A stretch of 64,000 bases of DNA, from contig CDRNVI010000069.1 of the NCBI GenBank assembly GCA_977017575.1, forward strand, positions 124,001 to 188,000. The letters run 5' to 3'. Positions 29,707 to 39,313 of the stretch are shown here, one piece after another. A model generated the notes under the pieces. It saw only the letters and a list, made by a program, of their open reading frames with translations, had not been told where the DNA came from and ran no database searches. Positions within the stretch are counted from its first letter, which is position 1, and each line of letters begins with the position of its first letter. The translations under genes and the position numbers were made by a program. This stretch comes from Paramoeba atlantica. Taxonomy: Eukaryota; Discosea.

Positions 29707-30435
29707 GAGAAGAAACGAGCCAGAATGCCTTCGTTGGTTGGTTCCAGCGGGCTAGATAAAATCACGTGGGAAGGAGCGATCCAAAATAGAGCTCGATAAA
29801 GTCGAAATGGATCGTTATACCGTCAAAGTTATTAGCGGAATAAAAATCATTGGAATAAAAACTACCGTAATAAGTGACGGAGTAAGTAACGGAGTAATTT
29901 AATTTTGTCGGATTGTTTCGTCAAATTCGTTGATCTTTCCGAAAATTGTCCAAAAAGTTTGTCAAAATTTTGATCTTCCCCAAAATTGATGGATCGATTA
30001 AGACGTATGCGGAGAAATTTTCTGAGAACTTAGAAATAGTTCTGAGAAATCAGATAAATGTGCTGAAAAAATTCAGCAAAACGAATCACGCTATTGATAT
30101 GGATTTGCGAAAATATCTTAGATCCGGTGGGAAATATCATACCAACTTATCGTGCCCAATGTACCAATTGAATAAGCAAAGAGTACGAGATGTACGATAA
30201 TTTAAGTTACTTGAGAGTGCATTTAAAATGTTGTGTCAGGGAATTGCTACACTGTACCCGTGATCTTGACTATGAAAACTATACCAATACTGTTCTTTTG
30301 AGATCGCATGCGAATGCCACAAGGGACGCATCGTACCGAACTTCAAGATAAAGCATATTAACCACGTAATCGCGCTATTATTTAAAGAATCTGAAAGAAA
30401 AGCTGGCATGGTTGACACTTTTTTGACACAACCTA
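29707..30435. other. Intergenic stretch with one small plus-strand frame
   Basis: A Lys/Asn-rich frame (29946-30200, 84 residues) of unknown nature and otherwise AT-rich DNA. I do not call it a gene. Confidence 0.35.
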
Positions 30436-31222
30436 CAGTCCAGCTCTTGGCTTCGCCCCCCAGGCTCCAGAGCGCACGGTAAGAGCTTTTGACCTAATTC
30501 CTTCGGCATTCAACAGATCTCGAAAAACTAGAGCGTTTACCGCCGTAGTTTTGACCATACCGACCCCTATGCGCATCATAGCTAAAAAATACACGAAAAA
30601 TTAGGTGTTTTTTTCATAAATTACAAAAAAAATCCAATTTTTCCAATTTTTCAGAGTTTTTTTTCTTTATAAATGGTTTCTCATTCGATGAATTTGCGGG
30701 ATACTCCCGTTAAATCGACACAAGGACAGTATGCCAACTCTCCCAAAAACAAAACACCCCCAGTCACTCATAAAATAGTGCGATGTACCCTCCCAGAGCG
30801 CCTTGAACTTGTCAGCCAATGTAAAAAGGGGCTTAGTGTTCATGCATTGGCCAAAAATTTTGGCAGAGACAGAAAAACTATACGTGATATCTTGTCTAGA
30901 TGGAAATTAAAAAAGAGATTGTATAAATTCTGTTCCTAAACGCTTGCGCATTGTGCAGCGCGTTCAAGGAGACCATTGTGGGTACTAGTGCATAGGAATT
31001 TATACACATTTCTTATTTTTTTACCCCCCTTCAAAAAACAAAATTGGGGGAAATTTCCCAACTTTCACTACGCCCACCTAGGACCCAGGGGGGGGGGTGA
31101 TAGGCAAAGCAACAGTGGGGAACGCACTAGTTTTTCGAGATCTGTTGAATGCCGAAGGAATTAGATCAAAAGCTCTTACGGTACGCTCTGGAGCCTGGGG
31201 GGGGAAGCCAAGAGCTGGACTG
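30436..31222 (+). mobile_element. 787-bp Tc1/mariner-like element, deletion derivative
   Basis: TA on both sides (30434-30435, 31223-31224) and ~110-bp inverted repeats that begin CAGTCCAGCTCTTGGCTTC and contain CTAATTCCTTCGGCATTCAA. The inner part of the repeat is shared with the element at 36378-37914; the outer tip is not. The plus-strand frame 30673-30939 (88 residues) is only a helix-turn-helix domain (LPERLELVSQCKKGLSVHALAKNFGRDRKTIRDIL); the DDE part is gone. Confidence 0.8.
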
Positions 31223-31244
31223 TATATCATGGTACTTCGACTAA

Positions 31245-31937
31245 CTATGCGTTCAATGCGAACAATAAAAACACGTAAAAAATGAGAAGACAAGTTGTTC
31301 TTATGTCCTTCCATTCCCGTCCAATTGTTTCATCGGTTCTCACACAACGCGGGAGGACATGTTCGGGAAAAATCACAAGCTTAGGATTGGAGCACAAATC
31401 TAGTGAGGCCAACCGCCGTGAAAGGCTGGAGACGTCTAATACAGAACTAAAATCATTGTGCCTAAGATTTAACGCCCCCAAGCGAGGTGGGAGATCACTT
31501 AAAATCAGCCTCCCGCAAAAGCGATTGTAACTCAAATCAAGATTACGTAGCGCGACGGGTAGATGCGTGAAATCCAATTCCCCAGTATGACGATTGTGTC
31601 CCAGAGCAAGACTCCACAGCCCTTGAGGGAGCACGGATAAGTCAACCGTACCTCCTAACTCGTTACTACGAAGATCAATATAGGCGAGAGTATCAGGGAG
31701 AAACCGGTAGGACAAGTTTCCACGCAGTCCCAATCCATGCCAGAACAATCGAACGACCCGGCCGTCTTCAGAACACATGACACTTCCCCATTTCTCGATA
31801 GGGGTGTTGGCGTTCCACGTGGGGTCGGTGCCTTTTGCATCCTGAAGAAATTGCGTGAGAATCACCTCATCTGGGTGTAGTTGTAGCCGCGACTTTCCCT
31901 TTTTGGTGGATAAGACGCGTGAGATGGGCGCATTCAT
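31245..31937 (-). CDS. LRR protein, 3' end possibly disturbed
   Basis: 230 residues. The cap is divergent (LHPDEVILTQFLQDAKGTDPTW, then WGSVMCSEDGRVVRLFW, with the first Cys of C-x-W lost). Six repeats follow (LPDTLAYIDLRSNELGG, LPVALRNLDLSYNRFCG, LPPRLGALNLRHNDFS). The last ~40 residues leave the LRR pattern and end in a hydrophobic TTCLLIFYVFLLFALNA just 22 bases from the transposon at 30436-31222, so the original C-terminus may have been lost. Confidence 0.7.
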   Translation of the reverse strand: MNAPISRVLSTKKGKSRLQLHPDEVILTQFLQDAKGTDPTWNANTPIEKWGSVMCSEDGRVVRLFWHGLGLRGNLSYRFLPDTLAYIDLRSNELGGTVDLSVLPQGLWSLALGHNRHTGELDFTHLPVALRNLDLSYNRFCGRLILSDLPPRLGALNLRHNDFSSVLDVSSLSRRLASLDLCSNPKLVIFPEHVLPRCVRTDETIGREWKDIRTTCLLIFYVFLLFALNA

Positions 31938-32233
31938 AAAATGTTAAAGATTTTTTTGAGTTGGACAACTATCGATTACGCTAGAAAAAAAAACGAACGA
32001 AACAAATACCACTCTTGTCCCCAAAAAGGACGGCAGTTCTTCATACTGACTTATTATTCATATTGGTAGAAAACATGCAACGAAACATACCCTCGTGAGA
32101 CTAAACTCTACCCTTCAATAGAACTATATTGAAAAAATAGGAGAGACTTAACAGGGCAAAATTTTCTGCTTCAGTCCTCCTTTCAGATCACTTTATAGGT
32201 CTGTGTCTCGCTTTGCAGGAGTTGTGGCTCACT
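31938..32233. other. Intergenic stretch
   Basis: No gene or repeat seen. Confidence 0.5.
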
Positions 32234-34192
32234 TTACCCCCTTAAGTTCTTCAACCCCACATTTCGGTGCAAATCCTTCGGGTCGTGCCCTTGAGCTAGT
32301 GAGAGACTACGTGTCTCGATGGGAATAAACGGGTTGTCGGGGCTAATCTCCTTAAGCATCCCTGGGCACGAGATCCGGTGAGTGTCCCAGGCTCTCCACT
32401 GGAGTATCTTACCACAATCAAAGCACCGAACGAACGTGTGCCGCTCCGCGTGACTCTCCCACAGCGGCAACGAAATCCCAACATCACACTCGTCACACCA
32501 GCGACTTTCTGCAATACAACGATTCCAGTGGGCGGACTCAAAATTCGGCGACGCGATGTTTGTTTTACAGTTACGGCAGTACCTCATTGGATTTGGATGC
32601 ACTATATTATAGAGCTCCTCAAAAGCAATCTTGGTCGGCTCATGTATCACCCCAGGTCGCTGGAGGTACTCCCGCAGAAGTGTTGGACTTATACACGGCG
32701 CCTCAAGCGCACTGAGCGTGCGCCCGAGACTGTTCACCTCCAGTACCCAGCGCGGGTCGAATTCGACATACTTCACAGGGCTGTGTGCCTTTTGTATCGT
32801 CAGCACGGACACCAGATCACGTGGAACCAACGGCAGTTGGGACATCTCCAGCGAAGCGTCTGGGTAGTCAGGGTGGTAGACCCGAATCCGCATCGCATGA
32901 ACCACCTCCTTCCGGTCTCCTTTCAACGGCAGTCGCACCGTGACACTGTGGTCCCGGACTTCGGTCACCACCCCTAGGTCCCCTGTCTCGATTGTCGTGC
33001 CGTTGCCATAGTTAAACTGCACCAGCTGGTTCACCTCTACGTCCAGCCGTCCGACAAACCCCACTGCCTGACGGCATGCCACCTTCATCAGGGACTCCTG
33101 GAGAACGCCTCCAATCTCGGTCAGCCGGAACCCTCCTTTCTCTCCACGATACAGGGGGGCGATTCGTCGGTGATACTCCTGAGTCGCTCGAAACCGCGGA
33201 AATATGGTGTAACACGCCCGTACTCCCCTGATTTTGTCCACAAACGGAGAGGGGGGAATACAAAAGGAGCGAGCCCCAACGAGAGAAAACGCCTCCACGT
33301 CCGCGTCGGTGAGACACCCAAAATGAGCCTTCTCCACCAACACCCCGTACGTATCCCGCCGTCGCAACGCCACCGTCTGCTCCAACGGAAAGGTCTCCCG
33401 CCACAGTGGGTGCTGGAACAGAAAACCCGTAAGCCCGGCCTCCGCGGTGGGGCTGAGCTCAAAAAAATTCCCCGCCACCACCAGCTGTATCCCCCCAAAC
33501 GGGAGATCCGGATCCCGCGCGGCCCGGGCGGTGGCGTCGAACGCCTCAAACAGCGCCACCGAGACCTCCTGGATGTCATCAATCACCACGACATCGACAT
33601 TCTCCACCGTCGGGAAGCACTTGAACAGCCTCTCCCGCATGTGCCGCCGGTGGCGCTCCATCATCGCGGTGAGCTGCTCCCTGCGGCCCTGGACGGCCCC
33701 GAGCCCTTTGAGGCCCAGCAGCGTGTGCAGGTGGATCCCGCGCATGTGCCAGGCCCCGTGGGCGGTGGCCCCGGTGAAGGCGACCCGTTTGTGGGCCACC
33801 GAGAGCAGCGCCTCCCCGATGCGTCGCGCGAGCCGGGTCTTGCCGCGGCAGGTGAACCCGGTGATGAAGAGGTGGTGGCCGCGGAGCGCGAGGGCCTCCG
33901 CGAAGGCCTCGTCCCGGGAGTACGCCCACGGGGGGGTGGGGTCGGTGGCGTCGGAGGGGAAGCCGTGCTCCTTCATGACCTCGTAGTGGAGGTGGTGGGA
34001 GGAGGGGGTGGGGGAGGGGGTGGTGGGGGTCATCGTCGTAGTCGTAGTCATGGTACTACTACTACTACTACTGGAACTCGGGGGTGGGGAGGTCGCGAGG
34101 GGGCGAGGAGAGGTGAGGAAGGGGAGAGAGGCGTGGGAGGCGCGGGAAGGGAGTGAGCGGAGTCGTTGTGCGGAGCGAAAGGCGTGGATCAT
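32234..34192 (-). CDS. PIF1-like helicase with C-terminal zinc-finger-like region, likely mitochondrial
   Basis: 652 residues. The N-terminus is Arg/Ser/Leu-rich without acids (MIHAFRSAQRLRSLPSRASH), a good mitochondrial presequence; a Ser run from AGT repeats follows. PIF1 motifs: Walker A GFTCRGKTRLARRI, Ia VAFTGATAHGAWHMRGIHLHTLLGL, Walker B VVIDDIQEVS with the family GGIQLVVAGNFFELSP, then FLFQHPLWRETF. The C-terminal 2B part is degenerate: VLTIQKAHSPVKYV replaces the usual HKSQG and the ALSRA block with the arginine finger is not seen. The end has three Cys/His clusters (CRNCKTNI...H...C, CDECDVGI...H...H, CFDCGKI...H...C). Whether it still unwinds DNA is open. Confidence 0.8.
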   Translation of the reverse strand: MIHAFRSAQRLRSLPSRASHASLPFLTSPRPLATSPPPSSSSSSSSTMTTTTTMTPTTPSPTPSSHHLHYEVMKEHGFPSDATDPTPPWAYSRDEAFAEALALRGHHLFITGFTCRGKTRLARRIGEALLSVAHKRVAFTGATAHGAWHMRGIHLHTLLGLKGLGAVQGRREQLTAMMERHRRHMRERLFKCFPTVENVDVVVIDDIQEVSVALFEAFDATARAARDPDLPFGGIQLVVAGNFFELSPTAEAGLTGFLFQHPLWRETFPLEQTVALRRRDTYGVLVEKAHFGCLTDADVEAFSLVGARSFCIPPSPFVDKIRGVRACYTIFPRFRATQEYHRRIAPLYRGEKGGFRLTEIGGVLQESLMKVACRQAVGFVGRLDVEVNQLVQFNYGNGTTIETGDLGVVTEVRDHSVTVRLPLKGDRKEVVHAMRIRVYHPDYPDASLEMSQLPLVPRDLVSVLTIQKAHSPVKYVEFDPRWVLEVNSLGRTLSALEAPCISPTLLREYLQRPGVIHEPTKIAFEELYNIVHPNPMRYCRNCKTNIASPNFESAHWNRCIAESRWCDECDVGISLPLWESHAERHTFVRCFDCGKILQWRAWDTHRISCPGMLKEISPDNPFIPIETRSLSLAQGHDPKDLHRNVGLKNLRG

Positions 34193-34980
34193 AGGCAGGG
34201 TGAGAAGAAAGGGGAAAGATAGTTTTGAAGATAAAGGTAGTTAGAGGTAAAGCTACTTTAGAGGTAGTAAAGGTAGTTAGAGTTAAAGGAAAGGGTATTT
34301 AAAGGAGAGAAGGACTTTTTTCAGTAGTCGAACATTTTTCAAAAAAAGTTCCCAAAGGGTTGACTATGGTTACGTCAACAGGAGTTATCCTCCGTCCGAA
34401 TTGGAAGGATGTGTCTGGGCCTCGACCGTTGTCGAATCTGTAGGTTCGTAAAGGTCGGGGGAGAATCCGTATTGGATTAGGAGGTTACGAAAGGTCTCCT
34501 TGACTATCTTGTGGTGGGAGGCTTGCCCCGGACCTTCTTGCAGTCCAGTGCGTGGACGCAGAACCCCTCATTTCATACCTTTTGTTTCATTGAACCAAAT
34601 CTATTTTGGGCTAGTTGAGTGGTTAATTGAACCACTTTTGGAGGCTGGATATGATGACATGTTGTACAGCTACGCTGAACTAGACGACTGTAATAACAGG
34701 GACCACATGAGTGAATTATTCATAATTTAATCGTTTTATGTTATCTTTTATCTGGGCATTGCCCCTCTGGATGGCCACTCCGAAGGCCTGATGACGTATC
34801 AAACGTCATCTGATGACGTTCGAAACGTTGTTGCTTAAGATCATCTCAACGGTACATGATCATCTCAACGGTCTTGTACGGAACAGTATACGTTATGTGA
34901 GTACACTCGTTACCCAACAGCCAATACTCGTGACTCAGCAGATGAGTCCAACCATGTTAACTCGTATATTATATACATCT
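34193..34980. other. Left edge of the mobile-element island
   Basis: AGGTAG and TAAAGG short repeats just upstream of the PIF1 gene, then a plus-strand frame 34500-34730 of unknown nature. A duplicated TGATGACGT...AAACGT block lies at 34787-34830 and a duplicated GATCATCTCAACGGT block at 34839-34872. Confidence 0.45.
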
Positions 34981-34982
34981 CC

Positions 34983-35044
34983 TTAGTACGGATAGTACGT
35001 ACTAAGTACCGTATTATCCGTACTAAGTACGAAAGTCCGTACTT
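34983..35044 (+). repeat. GTACGGA-rich palindromic block, left copy
   Basis: A cluster of TACGGA/TCCGTA words built on AGTACGGATAGTACGTACTA. Its reverse complement closely matches 38253-38315, and the match continues outward into the ATACATCTCC just before it. Confidence 0.65.
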
Positions 35045-35215
35045 TTTTGAAAAATATTTTATGCCAAAGTGGGACCTTGACTACGAATTTCAATTAAAGA
35101 AAAGCTCATCTTTTTCATTGGAAAACAATGTTGGGATCGCATTACTTAAACTAATTTATTATTCCGTTACTTATAGCATTTTCTTTTTAATTTTCATTCA
35201 CTTTTCTCCAGCACC

Positions 35216-36103
35216 ATGTCTAGGAAGTCAGACCGAGGTGAACAGGATGGAAGCGAGGTAACTCCCGAAAGAACGGTCTCTCGCACTCATCACGCAACGC
35301 CGTCTAGCGTTCTACGCGAGAGGGGGCGGTTCCCCTTTTTGCTGTCGTACGTTACTCGGCAAAATTTCATCACGACCATGATGCAATGCCCGTTGACGGT
35401 ATGGGGCATGAATGTCATTACAAATGCATGGCCCCTGGCTGCCATTTTGAATCTCATTGCAAGACTCGTAATCATTATTAACAACACCGTAAGCACTGCG
35501 ATCTTCGAATTGATAAGGAGAAACTTGACGCTGTTCAAATGGCTATGTCGTGTGAAAGGGAAACCGAACTTTACGCCACACGAATAGTACCCAGCATGCA
35601 CGCTCTCATGAGCACTCCTTCTCAGCAATTTCTTACTTTTGTTCGGTCGCTCCTGGAGCAATGGCCTCCAAAGGCTACCATTGAACAGTTTCTAGCCTTT
35701 TTCCCCAAAAAGACCGGAAAATTTCACGAATGTGAATCTGTTCTCGCCGATGAGTTATGGGAAATTTTCAAGTCGGACATAAGTGTACATACTTTGGGGC
35801 TTCCGTTGACGCTGGTATCGATCGGATGAAGGAGAACATATACTATTATGTGTGGTATATGTCGGCCCTGAGGAATATGTTCTTCCCCCTATGTACTCGC
35901 CTCAGTACAAGGCATTTGACGGGAAGCTCATGGCTGAAACCCTGGTGAACAGTATGACGATCAACATCGGATGTGAACGACTGAAAAAATTAAAGTTTTT
36001 AATGGTTGATGGAAGTGCTGTAAATCATGTAGCTCGCTTGTATTGCGAGGGACATTTCCGTGACATCTATGAGAAGACAGATTACATTGGAGTTTACAGA
36101 TGA
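35216..36103 (+). pseudogene. Broken accessory ORF of unknown family
   Basis: Several plus-strand frames in succession (35216-35587, 35539-35829, 35852-36103) look like pieces of one or two genes. Parts include a hydrophobic stretch (AWPLAAILNLIARLVIIINN) and YVLPPMYSPQYK-AFDGKLMAETL, which recurs at 22.99-23.08 kb. The family is not recognised and could belong to a larger mobile or virus-like element. It is broken in a few places. Confidence 0.45.
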
Positions 36104-36377
36104 AGGCAAAGACAAAGATTTTACAGAGTAACCACCCTCTCATTGGACTAATTTAGGGTGGTTTTTCGTAGTATTAAACTAAAATTTATGGAATCTTGTA
36201 ATACTATTCGAATGTATTGTTTTTGAATATGTTGAAATCATTGAGTGATCAAGGTGGAAGATGGGACTTTAAGGACAATATTTCATGCGGCATTAACTAT
36301 ATTATTCCATGGGCGATAACTGAAATTGATGTATGATGTTGATTGCGTACCTTTGTAAAAATATACAGCATTCTATA

Positions 36378-37914
36378 CAGGGGGGGTCACGAAAAGAGTG
36401 GGGGGTCTAAAATTTGTACCGTGCGAGCTTTTAACCTAATTCCTTCGGCATTCAACAGATCTCGAAATTTTAAGACTACGTGAGTTATAACTACTTAGGC
36501 ATATAAGGTTGAGTGATAATGGTGAGTCGGCAAAAATAGGTTTTTTTGTTTTTTGCATATTTGGATTTTCTCATTATTTCATTATTGATCCCCCGTTTTT
36601 TTCTCGAAGAAGTCTGATTCGGGACGGGAAGCTCGTCAAAGTATTATTATACGATGCTTTCATATCAGATAATAGATAATCAAGCGCTTTTGGAATTGCA
36701 GCTTGTAGTTCCTTACGGTTTGTGGGGCGGAGAGTAAATTTTATGTGGTGATCCATCATGCTCCACAAATTTTCAATTAAATTTAAATCCGGCGACTTGG
36801 CAGGCCAATCAAGAATGCTGATACCCATGTCTCTGCCGACGCGGCGAGCGTGATTATGGCCCGGAGCGTTATCCATGATCACTGTTGCCGCTGGTTTACG
36901 CTTTAACCAGTTGTAGAAACCATTTCGTTTTGTCATGGCAGAGAGAAACGTTTCATTAGTGACCGTCTCATTCTCCGCAAACTCATGAAAACAGTGAACC
37001 TTGGGAACCCCCCATTCAAGGCTCACCGCCATCCAAATATGAACCCCCTTTCCTCCGAAATATTTCTCAACATCTTTTGGTACCTCAAGGGGTTCATCTG
37101 ACCTTTTGCAAATGTACCAAATATTGCGTGAGTGGTACCCGCATTTAAAAATCTTTTCATCCGTCCACAGAATACGGGCGTATTGAAAAGGGGTGAACCT
37201 CTCCAAACGATTTGCCAACTCCAGGCGGTCGAATTTGTGCTGAGGCGTGAGATGAGGAACTTTCCTCATTTTTCTGCTTATGTACCCGCTCCTTTTCAGT
37301 GATCTTTTCACAGACGAAAGAGAGCATGGGTACTTGGTTTGATCGAAGATGGACAGCCAATGGGACTACGTTGATTTTCTTCATCTACAATAGATTCTAA
37401 TATTATTCGAAACTCTTCATTATGAATCGCATTCTTACGTATGTATTTTATACGTTCTAACCCTCCTGTCTCCCGGTGGCGTTTAACCCATCGAGAGACA
37501 GTTGCTTCACTGCATTTCATAAGAGCAACAGTGTCTGTAATCGAACGTCCCTGGTTTTGTACCTCATGGACGCAAATTACACGTGTTTCATAAGTGATTT
37601 GTTGCGTCGAGAGGGTGCGCCTCTGGCGGCGAAGTGTTTTTGGCATAAAATATGTGTTAGAAAGAGTTAAGTGGTATTTTATTCATAGATTAATGGGCTA
37701 AAATGATAAAAAATGATAAAAATCCGATTTTTTGCAGAATTTTCAGGTAAAAAATTCAGTAAAATTTTATCATGACGTCATATCAGCTTCAGGGGCGGCA
37801 ACAATGGTGCCAGTAGTCTTAAAATTTCGAGATCTGTTCAATGCCGAAGGAATTAGGTCAAAAGCTCGCACGGTACAAATTTTAGACCCCCCACCTTTTT
37901 CGTGCCCCCCCCTG
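36378..37914 (-). mobile_element. Tc1/mariner-like transposon (IS630-type, DD34E), 1537 bp
   Basis: Flanked by TA, with ~105-bp inverted repeats beginning CAGGGGGGG(T/G)CACGAAAA and containing GGGGGGTCTAAAATTTGTAC and TTCCTTCGGCATT. Minus-strand frames 37308-37646 and 36574-37311 encode the transposase in two pieces: a helix-turn-helix (ITDTVALMKCSEATVSRWVKRH) and the catalytic domain with WTDEKIF, VIMDNAPGHNHARR and DWPAKSPDLNLIENLW. The two frames meet at 37308-37311 without an ATG, so one frameshift separates them; everything else looks intact. Confidence 0.85.
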
Positions 37915-38252
37915 TATATTCAATGAAAATAGCTTCTAAAAGTTCTTAGATCACTTTCACTTTTCCTTTCCGTTCTCTTATACATTTTTTGGGCGGGTGT
38001 CGGCGATCACCTATTTGTTAGTTCATAGCAAGTGAGAAAATAGTGATAAATATAGAGTGTCTTTTGATTCAAATTTTTATGCCTTCACCGTATGCTTCTT
38101 CTATATTCCTTTTAAATTACTTCTATAATTGCTTTTATTTAGTGAGTGTTAGCATGTATGCCCTTCATGACAGAGGTTGCAGCCCTTCAGCGTCACATGG
38201 TACACTACTTCAGTGTGGTTTCTTTATTTGAAATTGTTAGACAAACTGCATG

Positions 38253-38374
38253 AAGTACGGACTTTCGTACTAAGTACGGATAGTACGGTACCTAGTACGT
38301 ACTAGTACGAAATACGGGGTCCGTACTACGTTTAGTACGAAGTTCCGTACTGCGGAGATGTATGTATATATCAA
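38253..38374 (-). repeat. GTACGGA-rich palindromic block, right copy
   Basis: Inverted and longer counterpart of 34983-35044, continuing outward to GGAGATGTATGTATATAT, which mirrors the left flank. It either bounds a 3.4-kb element or is the 5' end of the retroelement-like ORFs that follow. Confidence 0.6.
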
Positions 38375-38452
38375 CCGCACAAACGAACCAGTTTTCGAAG
38401 CAGAGAAGGGACAGACCGCGATGCCGCATCGGCGAAATCACGAAGACTGAAT

Positions 38453-39247
38453 TTGACGTGTCAGCTCCTCCGAGTGGACCCGGACAACGTTTTCGCACCC
38501 AACCTCCAACGCGCCGTTTATCCCATGTGGACGGAAACAACGTGGACTACTCGAGAGCGAATTTGGACGTTCCTCAATCAGTTTTGCGACCAAAGGCGCA
38601 TTCAACTGACGGCGTTGCACGTAATTTTATTTCTCGATTCCCTGGATGTCGCAGTAAAGGCGCACCTCACGTACGCACGGGGTCTCCATACGATTTACAC
38701 ACACATGAGCGAAGACAACACATCACTACAGATCTATGCGAAGGCGCTACAAGCGCAGGGAGGGTTGGAACCCCAACGGCGAATGGAGCCGCTAACTCCG
38801 TATTCGCTCCAGAAACTGTGCAGCAGTATCACGTACTCACAAGCAATGGCTGTGTTGCTATGTTGGAAAGCGGCGGCTCGGTGGACCGAATGCGCCGAAT
38901 TATGCCGCAAGAAATTCTTCAGCGTGTCGCCCATGGAAATAGTGATTTACTGGGGAAGAACCACAAAATTGACTCGACTCAATCCTTATCGCCCGTACAT
39001 AAATGCAGTAATCACGGGTCCGGGGACGCCGGAATTACCGTTACCATTTGGGCGCCCAACGCATTTTCTGCGTGGGGGCGGCCTTTTCTCCTGGGACAAC
39101 TCACATCTTTTGATGTGTATCATTCGTATTAACATACATTGTTGTTCTGAGAATAAGAACACGTTCTGGTTCTCAGAACCAAAGAACACTGTTTTCAGAA
39201 CGTCGAGAACACGTGGATTTAACTCAGCGGTCGTCATCTCCTCTTGA
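38453..39247 (+). CDS. Tyrosine-recombinase-like ORF (fossil candidate)
   Basis: About 264 codons with an N-terminal SAM-like helical part (TARERIWTFLNQF-type region, then ALHVILFLDSLDVAVKAHLTYARG) and a C-terminal part with LCWKAAARWTECAEL, placed like the first catalytic Arg block of tyrosine recombinases, followed by a WGRTTKL hairpin. No clear His-x-x-Arg or Tyr box was seen. It lies just upstream of the LINE frame; it may belong to that element or to a separate tyrosine-recombinase element. It looks incomplete. Confidence 0.35.
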   Translation: MTCQLLRVDPDNVFAPNLQRAVYPMWTETTWTTRERIWTFLNQFCDQRRIQLTALHVILFLDSLDVAVKAHLTYARGLHTIYTHMSEDNTSLQIYAKALQAQGGLEPQRRMEPLTPYSLQKLCSSITYSQAMAVLLCWKAAARWTECAELCRKKFFSVSPMEIVIYWGRTTKLTRLNPYRPYINAVITGPGTPELPLPFGRPTHFLRGGGLFSWDNSHLLMCIIRINIHCCSENKNTFWFSEPKNTVFRTSRTRGFNSAVVISS

Positions 39248-39313
39248 GAAAGATACAGTTTCTGTACCTTGTTGAATTATTTTCAATTTTGTACTAAACT
39301 TATCTCTCGGAGC

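Noticed and set aside
33170-34156. A 328-codon plus-strand frame
   Set aside because: Antisense to the PIF1-like gene in GC-rich DNA, with no recognisable domain, whereas the minus strand has clear helicase motifs.
34770-34840. CTGATGA...GAAACG words resembling a hammerhead ribozyme core, twice
   Set aside because: The five bases between CTGATGA and GAAA cannot form a stem II, and no cleavage-site strand was found. It is more likely a diverged duplicated motif at the end of a retroelement.
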